Source of the DNA: Zoroaster sp. YZ-2022
Lineage: Eukaryota > Echinodermata > Asteroidea > Forcipulatida > Zoroasteridae
DNA length: 64,000 nt
Reading direction: 5' to 3'
NCBI GenBank assembly: GCA_029582265.1
Contig: CM055821.1
Coordinates: forward strand, 40,619,004 to 40,683,003
Numbering within the stretch: position 1 is the first letter of the stretch; each line of letters starts with the position of its first letter. Below, piece by piece: positions 32,222-43,600 of the stretch. A program made the position numbers and the translations under genes. A model generated the notes under the pieces. It made no database searches. It was not told the origin of the DNA and saw only the letters and a list, made by a program, of their open reading frames with translations.

Positions 32222-33799
32222 ATGTCCGACGAATCTGAGGATATGACATGGGATAGCTTATCACAAAAACAATTATCTAACCGGAAAAGAAACAGACAAA
32301 TAAGTAATCAACCAAGATCTACTCTAGAAAGACTAATTAGCCAGGCACAAGAAGAAGATGATGAAGATGATACAGAATACACAAAGATTTCTCGAAAGCG
32401 AACAAAATCACTCCAAAACAAGAGTAGCTCCTCTAGTGACTCTGATAGTGGTGCAAGACAACAAAAAAGAAGAAACCTCAGCACTTATGAATCACAAGTA
32501 AACCCTACTCTAGTAATAATAAACTCACCAGATGTAAAACTTGCACAAATTAATCCAATAAAAATAGCTAAAGCTCTTAACTTAATAGGACAAGATTACA
32601 TCAAAAATGTTTCTAAAACCAACCAAGGAGGTATTAGTGTCAGATGCTATACTTCAGCTCAAGCAAACAAACTAAAAGGAATCAATCAATTAGGACAATG
32701 GGCCGTAATTACTGAATATGCTAAATCAGAAATACAAAGCAAAGGCGTCATTTCAGGAATTCCATCGGAATTTCCAGATAAAGAAATACAAAAGGAATGT
32801 AAAAGATTTGGGGTTACAGATGTACGCAGAATCATGTATAAAAGAAATGGACAAACAGGGAAAACTTCATCAGTATGTCTCACATTTAACACCCCTCATA
32901 TGCCTACACACATCCAAATGGGTTATGAATCATTCACAGTAAAACCGTACATTCCACCTGTTATACGCTGTTTTAACTGTCAACGACTAGGCCACACAGC
33001 AAACAATTGCCGAAGCAAGACGAGGTGTGTCAGATGTAGTGGCGATCATGCATACGACCAATGTACTAAAAAAGAACAAGTCAAGTGTAGCAGGTGTGGT
33101 GGGAATCACTCCTCTGCTTATGCTGGGTGTAACTCCTATAAGGAAGAAAAGAAAATTCAGGAATTTAGAGTTACATATAACATCTCATATGCGGAAGCAG
33201 CAAAGACGATTAGAACCAACATCACAATCCAAACAGATAAATATACTGACACACCTAACTCAAAACCAAAACCAGCATGGATAAATAGACAAACCAAACA
33301 AAATTCAGAACCTACACAAATTAAACCCACAGCTGTCAGCCGTAAGGATGCATCCACCCAAACAGAGGAAGCGATTGGATGCCAAACAGAACCTGACCCA
33401 CAATACTTAATAAATCAGTCATTAATAGAACTAATTATAGGAGCGTTGCAAATATGGGAAAGTACTAGAAATGAAGAAAAGAGAGAAACAGAAATTCAAA
33501 CTCTAGCTGAACACATACTCCATAACACTGAAGTTAAAAAACCCAGAGAAACAAGTCAAAACATCAGTAAGTCACGTAATACATCACAATCACCAAACAG
33601 ACCTACATGTACGAAACAAGATACACAAAGAACTAGATCACAATCACCAAACAGACCTACTGAACAAGATACACAAAAAAAGAGATCACAATCAAAACCT
33701 AAACAAAGAGAAATGGCCATGGAAACTAGGGAATCCAATTCATCAAATCATAAGGCATCTAATGGAAAAACAAAAGGGAAAAATAACTTAACGCAATGA
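32222..33799 (+). CDS. LINE ORF1 protein, three CCHC knuckles
   Basis: The 525-codon frame starts at the ATG reading MSDESEDMTWDSL. The N-terminus is acidic and Ser/Lys-rich. A central RRM/Gag-like region precedes three zinc knuckles in series: CFNCQRLGHTANNC, CVRCSGDHAYDQC and CSRCGGNHSSAYAGC, then the conserved YAEAAK. The C-terminal third is Q/S/T-rich and contains repeats of SQSPNRPT. ORF1 proteins of this type bind LINE RNA as a nucleocapsid. The frame is intact and its stop overlaps the ORF2 start in ATGA (33796-33799), suggesting coupled translation. Confidence 0.9.
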   Translation: MSDESEDMTWDSLSQKQLSNRKRNRQISNQPRSTLERLISQAQEEDDEDDTEYTKISRKRTKSLQNKSSSSSDSDSGARQQKRRNLSTYESQVNPTLVIINSPDVKLAQINPIKIAKALNLIGQDYIKNVSKTNQGGISVRCYTSAQANKLKGINQLGQWAVITEYAKSEIQSKGVISGIPSEFPDKEIQKECKRFGVTDVRRIMYKRNGQTGKTSSVCLTFNTPHMPTHIQMGYESFTVKPYIPPVIRCFNCQRLGHTANNCRSKTRCVRCSGDHAYDQCTKKEQVKCSRCGGNHSSAYAGCNSYKEEKKIQEFRVTYNISYAEAAKTIRTNITIQTDKYTDTPNSKPKPAWINRQTKQNSEPTQIKPTAVSRKDASTQTEEAIGCQTEPDPQYLINQSLIELIIGALQIWESTRNEEKRETEIQTLAEHILHNTEVKKPRETSQNISKSRNTSQSPNRPTCTKQDTQRTRSQSPNRPTEQDTQKKRSQSKPKQREMAMETRESNSSNHKASNGKTKGKNNLTQ

Positions 33800-36700
33800 T
33801 GTTCATTATTTTACTAATGGCCACTATATTACAATGGAATGCACAATCAATAATCGCACATGGTAATGAACTTAAAAATGCTCTTAACAACTGGGATAAA
33901 AAACCAGATATTATATGTATACAAGAGACCTGGCTGAAAGAGGGGAAAATTTTCAACCTTCCTGGTTATAATATACACAGAAATGATAGAAATGATTCAA
34001 AGAGCTCTGGTGGAGGATGTGCTATTTTCACAAAAAAGGGTATCCCCGTAAATTATATTATAGATAATGACAAGTATGTTCAGTTCCAAATAGCTGAAGT
34101 TTATAATACTGATAAAAATAAAATTTACATTATAAATGCTTATAATCCTTGTCTTAATATTAAGGACAATTACCTTACTGAGATTGAACAATACATTAAT
34201 AAAAATACTATAATATGTGGAGACTTCAATAGTCACAACTCCCTATGGGGAAGCAAAAACACGGATAACAATGGGCGTACCATACACAATTTAGTAGATA
34301 AACATAATTTAGTTTGTATCAATAATGGTGAAGGCACTAGAATTAATATTTCTCAAGGTACCACTTCTTGTATAGATATTACTCTGGCCTCCAGAAAACT
34401 TGCAGCCAAATGTAACTGGTCCATAATAGAAGACACATGGGGCAGTGATCATCATCCCATCCTGATGGAAATCAACCAGAAATGCTACTTTACTTCTTTT
34501 AAACCTATTCCACAATGGTCTATCAAAAAAGCTAATTGGGACAAATTCCAAACCGCCTGTAACGAATATATCACTGAACCCAATAAATCTAATAATAGCG
34601 AAGATGCTTATAATATATATATTAATCAACTAACTAATGCTATAGACTCCTCCATACCAAAAACAACTTCCCACAAAACTACCAAATCTAGTACATCATG
34701 GTGGAATGATGATTGTAAAAAAGCTATTACCAACAGAAAAAAAGCACTGAAAACCCTGAAAAAAACCTGGCATCCGGATGATCTTATTAAATATAAACGG
34801 GCAAGTGCCATAGCACGGAGAACTATTAAAACAGCCAAAAAAGAAGATTGGAAAAATTTCTGTAGTACTTTAAATCACCAAACTCCTTCCAAAAAAATCT
34901 GGGATAAAATTAAACGCATCAATAAAACTTACTCCAGACCTAACATACCCATACTTAAAGAGAAAAACAGTGTCTACATTACAGACCAAGAAAAAGCTGA
35001 TTTACTAGTAGAAAACTATGCTAACATAAGCAGTAATAAAAATTATACTCATACCTTTTTAGAAAATAAAAAACAAATTGAAGATAACTGTTTTCTCATT
35101 AATAATAATGACTGCGTCATCAATGAACCTTTTAAAATGTCAGAAATAGAAGAAGCTATAAACACTGCTAAATGTACCTCTCCTGGAAAAGATGGTATTA
35201 GTAATGACATAATTAAGCACATTCCTTTGAAAGCTAAAGAATTTTTATTAATTATCTTTAATATGATTTGGTATACCTCACAGTGCCCTAGTAAATGGAA
35301 GGAAGCTATTCTTATTCCTATAATCAAACAGGGGAAAAATCCCCAAGAACCTCAATCGTACAGACCAATAGCCCTCACATCCACTTTCTGCAAAATTATG
35401 GAGCGTATGATCAACAACAGACTCAACTGGTACCTTGAGAAATACAAATTATTGAGTAACTACCAATGTGGTTTCCGCAAGGTCGTAGCACGAAGGACCA
35501 CATTATTCATATGGAATCCTCCGTCAATAAAGGTTTTGCCAATAAGGAAAGTACATTAGCTGTTTTCCTGGATCTAGAAAAGGCTTATGATATGTTGTGG
35601 CCTACAGCTATCATTATCAAATTACAGACGATGGGAATTTATGGCCGAATTACACAGTGGATTCATAATTTTCTCTCCAACAGAAAAATTCAAGTTAAAA
35701 TTAATAATACCTTTTCTAACTGATGCAATATTGAAAATGGAATACCACAAGGGAGTGTCATCAGTCCCACCCTGTTCAATATTGCAGTTAACGACCTTGC
35801 TGAAGTCACCTATGGAATAAATATCTCCCAGTATGCAGATGATATAGCTATATGGAAATCTAATAGAAATACGAATTTTCTAATGAGGAAAATACAACAA
35901 AATTTGAATGATATTATTAAATGGTGCGAAAAATGGGGTTTCAAAATTTCTACGCCTAAGACAATTGCTGTTCTTTTTACCAATAAAAAGAAATTTACTA
36001 CTAAACTTAATATTAATAATGTCAACATTAACTTTCATACATCAGCTAAATTTCTCGGAATAATTTTTGACAAAAAACTCAATTGGAAAGATCACATCAA
36101 TTATATAGTTAAAAGATGTAAAAATAGACTCAACCTTCTCAGATGCATAAGTGGTACCGATTGGGGTGCAGACTGTAGCATGCTCTATCAACTATATAAA
36201 ACTCTAATCAAACCTATTATAGAATACGGATGTGAGGCTTTTAATTCTGCAGCCTCTACTCATAAACAAAAACTGGACTGCATTCAGTATCAAGCATTAA
36301 AAATTTGTACTGGAGCTCTTTATGGAACGGCTCTTAATAAATTACAAATAGAGTGTGGTGATCCACCTCTTCAACTAAGACGTAATTTCCTTTGTAATTT
36401 GTATGGCATCAAATTAAATATGCACTTATCCCACCCAAACAATTACCTTCAACTTGACTGTTGGCAGAAAGAATATTATGCTGAGAAGTGGAATAATGAT
36501 CTATATCATACCCCTTTTGAAGCAAGATGGCATCAAGAACAAGTTAATATCTTTCCCCTGCACAATCCTTTTCCCTATTGGCAATATAGCAAACCAAACA
36601 TTTCCACAGAAATCTACAATAGCACTAAATATATAACTGATAAAAATGAAAAGGGACTAATTGCCACAGAAATAATACACACTACTTGGAATAACGCACT

Positions 36701-37547
36701 TCATATTTACACAGATGGTTCACTTAACCCTGAAACCAATACAACTGGATGCAGTTTATATATGCCACAACTCAATAAGGCCTATTCTAAAAGCATTAGA
36801 TTAAACAATGAAATTTCCATCTTCACGGCTGAACTATTTGCTATTCTAATAGCAGTAGAATGGATTGAAGAAGTCCAACCTATACACACTTGTATTTTTT
36901 CTGATTGCCTTAGTGCAATACAGGCAATTTCGCAACCTTTTCCTAATAATAAAATTATATGTGATATTCGCCACACTATCATCAGTATTAAAAATCAAAA
37001 TAATAATGTTATATTTGAATGGATTCCTGGTCACTGCGGAATAAAAGGCAATGAAAAAGCTGACCAAATCGCAAAAAAAGCTACACAAAAATGTAGCATT
37101 GACATTAAATTACCACTTACTACCACAGAAATTAAACATGAGCTTAAAAATAATCTTAAAGAACAATGGCAATTAGAATGGAAGGAATATAAATCTTCAG
37201 GACTTCAATTGATCCAACCTTCTGTTTCATTTCACTTGAACAGTTGGAACCTTCCACGCTGGCAGGAAACTATCATCCATAGACTTAGACTAGACATGTA
37301 CAATAAACTTAACAACTTTAAACATAAAATAGGACACCATCCTAACGGAATGTGTGATACGTGTAATGTTTATGATAATGTGAATCACCTGTTTACCTCA
37401 TGTATAAAATATACCAATAATAGACATAAATTACAAAGGGCTCTAAAATATACTAATAATCAAATGACAATACATGACATATTTGGATCCAAAAATAACA
37501 TAACCTATATATTGCAATTTATTAAAGAGAGTTTAGGAAAATATTAA
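33796..37547 (+). pseudogene. LINE ORF2: endonuclease, RT, RNase H (two lesions)
   Basis: Start ATG overlaps the ORF1 stop; MATILQWNAQS begins at 33817. The APE-type endonuclease shows WNAQS, QETWL, CGDFNSHNSLWG and GSDHHPI. RT follows with the YADD box at 35832-35843. RNase H has IYTDGS, FTAELFA, FSDCLSA and WIPGHCGIKGNEKAD, all catalytic acidic residues present. The C-terminal knuckle is CDTCNVYDNVNHLFTSC. A one-base frameshift lies at about 35478-35490, within the GR(S) fingers motif, and an in-frame TGA at 35721-35723; otherwise it is open to 37547. Either could be an assembly error. The enzyme would nick DNA and prime reverse transcription at the target. Confidence 0.85.
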
Positions 37548-38034
37548 AATAATACATAGTTCTTCTATACACAAGCTTCATTTTTTCAGAGCACTGGGTG
37601 TTTTGGTAATTGGCTGGACAGGATGCCGCCTTATCATCATCTGAAGTGTTGCGGCCCTGCAAATTTTACCTAGCGGAGCACGGGCTCTTAAATTGCAAGG
37701 GAGACGGACCGGCTTGCAGAAACACACGCGGCGCTCTATGTCTGGAGGATCACCGGCACCCAGCCCCTCTCTTTTTTTCTAGACCACGCTATAGTAACCT
37801 GGGTTTGACTTTTGGGTTTGGGTTTATCTCTTTTCTTTTTAATTCTTTATTCTCTTTTGCTTTGTACCGGTCCATCAAGATTACTTCTAGTATATTAGCT
37901 CACAATAAAATATAGAAGGAAAAACTTTAAGCAGTCTCATATCATTCGCATCTCTGCGCGCATGCGCTGGTCAATCCGTACAGCAACTGGCACAAAGGGC
38001 ACATAGATTGCCAGAAGTGCCATTAACAACAACA
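37548..38034 (+). other. 3' UTR and (AAC)n tail of the I-like LINE
   Basis: It ends cattaacaacaacaac directly before the target duplication. A 101-codon frame inside has no homology. Confidence 0.6.
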
Positions 38035-40616
38035 ACATATTATCAAACAATAATGTAAGAAAAACAAAATACCCATTAAAAGTAATACTTTATACAATTT
38101 ACCTACAATAGAGGTAAACCATTTAGTCTTATACCTCACAAGTATGTAACATTTTACCTAACCAACATTTACCTACAAGTTAGGTAAATAAAATTACCTA
38201 ATATCGCAGTAAAACGTTATACAACTGTTAGGTAACATTTTACCCAACGCCTGTTTGGTTAAGTTTTACTTAATTATTAGGAGGTTCACCGGGAACATCT
38301 AAAACATGGTAAGATTTTACACAGCTTGTGTAATTTCTTCTCTGGTTTGTAGTAATGTGACTGGAATAGCTTACAGGCGCGGCGGCCGCATGAAAACAAA
38401 GTGTGTCTTCCAGAAATTGATTACAGTGAATCATCATTGTACCCAAGCTTCAGCGTACAACATTGTGGGAATAAAAGCACATTGTCCCAAACAAACACTG
38501 GTCTCTTAATTTTCATGGTGTTTGGTGTCAATTCTAGAGAAATGGAATGAACATTTTTGAAAATTTTGCATTCAGGAGACTCTGTGTAGGTATTTGTGGG
38601 CTATTTCAGCGTATAAAGCTTGATTTTATGGAGTTCATGGAAACAATTTCTAGTGGCAGATGTGATAGCAATATCTCTCCCATATGTTCCTGTAGACGAA
38701 GCCAAATCAATATTTAGGTATTGTTGTTGAAAATACAGTCTAGCCTTATAAACTATGACGAATTTATTTGGGAGTGAGGATGGGAGATGAATATGCAAAA
38801 TTCTCCAAATAAAGATTAGGTCTGACATATGTCAGGTTGTCGAAATTATCTTTTGTTAAAATGCTGCTCATTAATGTTTTTAGTAATATATCGCCGTAGT
38901 TGTCAGACTAACACATGTCGCAAATATTTCTTTTTATGGCTTTTTCAAAAGAGTTGTGTTTAATGCATTTGATTACGCCTATGGTGGTTTGGGGACATTA
39001 TATAGCGACATAAAATTGTTTTATTAATGTTATTCTACCAATATATTATATTGGCTGCAGGCCGAAATATGGGGAAAAAACATTTTGCTAAATCCATCGT
39101 GATTATTGGGAAATGGAATCAGGCGAGAGCAATGTACAATGTACAACGGCGTGGGGTCATGAGAATTATAAAGTGTTCTTAACTTGGTCAGGGGTTTTCT
39201 TTATTTATTACACAATGTAAAAAATAATGTATGCAACAAATACGTAAATTTCAAAGGATGATGCCAAATTCCAATTTATCTTATCTGACCCCTAAGCTGT
39301 CACCCATTAGGCTTCCTGCCCCACCCAACAGAGAAAATCATCCCCTGACGCACATAGGCCTACACAATAAGAAATTAAAATATATATATATATTTTCTAT
39401 TTTGTGTGTAAACATTTTGAAGGTTCATTTAGGCCTACTGTTTACGAAGATAATGAGGGAACGTTTATGAACTTAAAACTGTGGGTCCACGTCTTTGTTC
39501 TGTACCGTCGCTTACCGCAGGGTCTTTAATAGCATCATGGTGATAGCATTTAAAACTAGCCAGCCTTCCAGTTGATCCTGGCCGATTTCCGCACCTTTAA
39601 ATATAGCCGGAATCGGGTTGTGCAAGCGTATGACTGGACCCTTCCAACCCTATTTTCCCATCCCTTTTCTTCAAAATAAAATAACGCAGTTTCTATTTTC
39701 TGGGCCATAATTCCTTCAGAAGAAATTCTCGCCATTAAAATAACTTACAAAAATAAAGTGCCCTGAACTAGTTTACTATATATTGAGATGGACATACAGG
39801 TCTATAAAAGAAACATCTCATATTGTTTACCACCTGCCACATTCAGCTCCCTCTAAAACTATTTGTACAATCATAATGAGAATCATTACAGGCCTGTTAA
39901 ACCATGGAGGGTTAAACTTTGTGAGTGCATACTAGTAATCATGTTCGGCCATCTTATGTCAGTTAATCCCTGAATACAAGAGCTTTTGTTTGAGTGGACG
40001 CTCATTCAGAGAAACCAGACTATTTTTTGTACCTCGCTTTCAAATGCTAATGAAATATATGACCGTTTCTTTATTCCTTTGCTGTGGAACTATCGGACAA
40101 TTGGTGCATGAAACATAAGCCATAGTGTGGCTGTGAGAATTACAGTCATTTTCCAGTAATTTGTCAGTTATCTTGTGAATAAGGCGAATGGCCTGCATGA
40201 TACGTGAAGGAACGTGCTCATGTGAACCCTCATTCGTTTACACTGCACTTCCGGCTCCAACTGCGTACACCATAGAGCAAGGACCAGATCTAGACATGGT
40301 CATACTTCCAACAGGATTGCATACAATTTACATCCGTTCTGTACACGTACATGTACAGGTACAGCAGGTGGGTACTAGTGTGGACAGGGGTTGGGGTTGA
40401 CTCACACCTTCAAGGACTGTTTGCGTTGCTCCATGGTTTAATGCACACAATGAACATAATTATGAACTGGACACTTTCTGTGCTCAGCCAATATTGTTAG
40501 CCAGTGAAAATGATACCAGGTTTATCTAGCAGAAGATCAGCTGTTTTTGCAACTGATAGCAGTAAAGATGCTAATAACATCCAGTGTGACATTAGACTGG
40601 GCTCGTTTCCCTAATG

Positions 40617-43600
40617 GTTATTCCCAACCCTAGAAATGTTTTTTCGTAAGACTGTGTAGTGCTGTATTGTTTGCGGTGAATCCGCATGCAAGTTGACCGT
40701 ATTTTACAGAGGGATAAGTGTCCATGGAGGCCGTTTAATGTACGAAATAATCATCCAAATTCAAAAGTATGGTGGTTTTCTGAAAGAGGAGAACCTAAGC
40801 TTTAATTTAGATATAAAATCATCGGCCTCCCTTGAAATCTTTAAAAGTTATTCCCAACCCTAGAAATGTTTTTTTTTAGTAGGACTGTATAGTGCTGTAT
40901 TGTTTGCAGCGAAACTGCATGCAAGTTGACCGTATTTTACATAGGGCTAAGTGTCCAGGGAGGCCGTTTAAGGTACGAAATAATTATCCAAATTCAAAAG
41001 TAAGGCCTAAGCTTTAATTTAGATATAAAATTATCGGCCTCCCTTGAAAACTTTAACAGTTATTCCCAACCCTAGAAATGTTTTTTTTAGTAGAACTGTA
41101 TAGTGCTGTATTGTTTGGGGTGAAACCGCATGCAAGTTGACCGTATTTTACAGAGGGCTAAGTGTCCATGGAGGCCATTGAACGTACGAAATAATTATCC
41201 AAATTCAAAAGTATGGTGGTTTCTGAAGGAGGAGAACCTAAGCTTTAATTTACAAATAAAATTATCGGCCTCCCTTGAAAACTTTAAAAGTTATTCCCAA
41301 CCCTAGAAATGTTTTTTTTGTAACACTGTATAGTGCTGTATTGTTTGTGGTGAAACCGCATGCAAGTTGACGGTATTTTACAGAGGGCTAAGTGTCCATG
41401 GAAGCCGTTTAAGGTACGAAGTAATTACCCAAATTCAAAAGTATGGTCTTTTTCTGAAAGAGGAGAACCTAAGCTTTAATTTAGATATAAATTTATCGGC
41501 CTCCCTTAAAAACTTTAAAAGTTATTCCCAACCCTAGAAATGTTTTTTTTGTAACACTGTATAGTGCTGTATTATTTGTGGTGAAACCGCATGCAAGTTG
41601 ACGGTATTTTACAGAGGGCTAAGTGTCCATGGAAGCCGTTTAAGGTACGAAGTAATTACCCAAATTCAAAAGTATGGTCTTTTTCTGAAAGAGGAGAACC
41701 TAAGCTTTAATTTAGATATAAAAGTATCGGCCTCCCTTGAAAACCTTAAAAGTTATTCTCAACCCTAGAAATGTTTTTTTTGTAACACTGTATAGTACTG
41801 TATTGTTTGAGGTGAAAGCCCATGCAAGTTGACCGTATTTTACAGAGGGCTAAGTGTCCATGGAGGCCGTTTAAGGTACGAAATAATTATCCAAATGGAA
41901 AAGTATGGTGTTTTTCTGAAAGGGGAAAACGTAAGCTTTAATTTAGATATAAAATTATCGGCCTCCCTTGAAAACCTTAAAAGTTATTCCCAACCCTAGA
42001 AATGTTTTTTTTAACACTGTATAGTACTGTATTGTTTGCGATGAAACTGCATGCAAGTTGACCGTATTTACAGAGGGCTAATTGTCCATGGAAGCCGTTT
42101 AAAGTACGAAGTAATTACCCAAATTCAAAAGTATGGTCTTTTTCTGAAAGAGGAGAACCTAAGCTTTAATTTAGATATAAATTTATCGGCCTCCCTTAAA
42201 AACTTTAAAAGTTATTCCCAACCCTAGAAATGTTTTTTTTGTAACACTGTATAGTGCTGTATTATTTGTGGTGAAACCGCATGCAAGTTGACGGTATTTT
42301 ACAGAGGGCTAAGTGTCCATGGAAGCCGTTTAAGGTACGAAGTAATTACCCAAATTCAAAAGTATGGTCTTTTTCTGAAAGAGGAGAACCTAAGCTTTAA
42401 TTTAGATATAAATTTATCGGCCTCCCTTAAAAACTTTAAAAGTTATTCCCAACCCTAGAAATGTTTTTTTTGTAACACTGTATAGTGCTGTATTATTTGT
42501 GGTGAAACCGCATGCAAGTTGACGGTATTTTACAGAGGGCTAAGTGTCCATGGAGGCCGTTTAAGGTACGAAATAATTATCCAAATGGAAAAGTATGGTG
42601 TTTTTCTGAAAGGGGAAAACGTAAGCTTTAATTTAGATATAAAATTATCGGCCTCCCTTGAAAACCTTAAAAGTTATTCCCAACCCTAGAAATGTTTTTT
42701 TCGTAAGACTGTATAGTGCTGTATTGTTTGCAGCGAAACTGCATGCAAGTTGACCGTATTTTACATAGGGCTAAGTGTCCAGGGAGGCAGTTTAAGACAC
42801 GAAAAACTTTTCCAAATTCAAAAGTATGGTGTCTTTCTGAAAGAGGAGAACCTAAGCTTTAATTTAGATATAAAATCATCGGCCTCCCTTGAAATCTTTA
42901 AAAGTTATTCCCAACCCTAGAAATGTTTTTTTTTAGTAGGACTGTATAGTGCTGTATTGTTTGCAGCGAAACTGCATGCAAGTTGACCGTATTTTACATA
43001 GGGCTAAGTGTCCATGGAGGCCGTTTAAGGTACGAAATAATTATCCAAATTCAAAAGTAAGGTGTTTTCTGAAAGTGGAGAACCTAAGCTTTAATTTAGA
43101 TATAAAATTATCGGCCTCCCTTGAAAACTTTAAAAGTTATTCCCAACCCTAGAAATGTTTTTTTTGTAACACTGTATAGTGCTGTATTGTTTGTGGTGAA
43201 ACCGCATGCAAGTTGACGGTATTTTACAGAGGGCTAAGTGTCCATGGAGGCCGTTTAAGGTACGAAGTAATTACCCAAATTCAAAAATATGGTGTTTTTC
43301 TGAAAGAGGAGAACCTAAGCTTTAATTTAGATATAAATTTATCGGCCTCCCTTAAAAACTTTAAAAGTTACTATTCCCAACCCTAGAAATGTTTTTTTTG
43401 TAACACTGTATAGTGCTGTATTGTTTGTGGTGAAACCGCATGCAAGTTGACGGTATTTTACAGAGGGCTAAGTGTCCATGGAGGCCGTTTAAGGTACGAA
43501 GTAATTACCCAAATTCAAAAGTATGGTGTTTTTCTGAAAGGGGAGAACGTAAGCTTTAATTTAGATATAAAATTATCGGCCTCCTTGAAAAACTTTAACA

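Larger units (their letters stand above)
31978..38034 (+). mobile_element. Nearly full-length I-like (RNase H-bearing) non-LTR retrotransposon
   Basis: About 6.06 kb, flanked by a perfect 15-bp duplication acatattatcaaaca (31963-31977, 38035-38049), with a 5' UTR, two overlapping reading frames and a 3' end of (AAC)4. Endonuclease, RT, RNase H and a C-terminal zinc knuckle place it in the I superfamily (I/Nimb-like; finer placement not possible by eye). The right arm has the uninterrupted site at 58288-58302. ORF2 has only two lesions that I can see, so insertion is recent. Confidence 0.9.
31049..40616. repeat. Non-satellite segment of the left arm of the inverted repeat
   Basis: Without the LINE it is about 3.5 kb and is the reverse complement of 55720-59226 with small differences. 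It has no recognisable gene; frames such as 38306-38509 and 40188-40400 also occur in the other arm and match nothing known. A cluster of TTTACCT/AGGTAAA motifs lies at 38098-38280. Confidence 0.85.

Noticed and set aside
37610..37915. 101-codon frame after LINE ORF2
   Set aside because: Lies in the LINE 3' UTR, without homology or the features of a third ORF.
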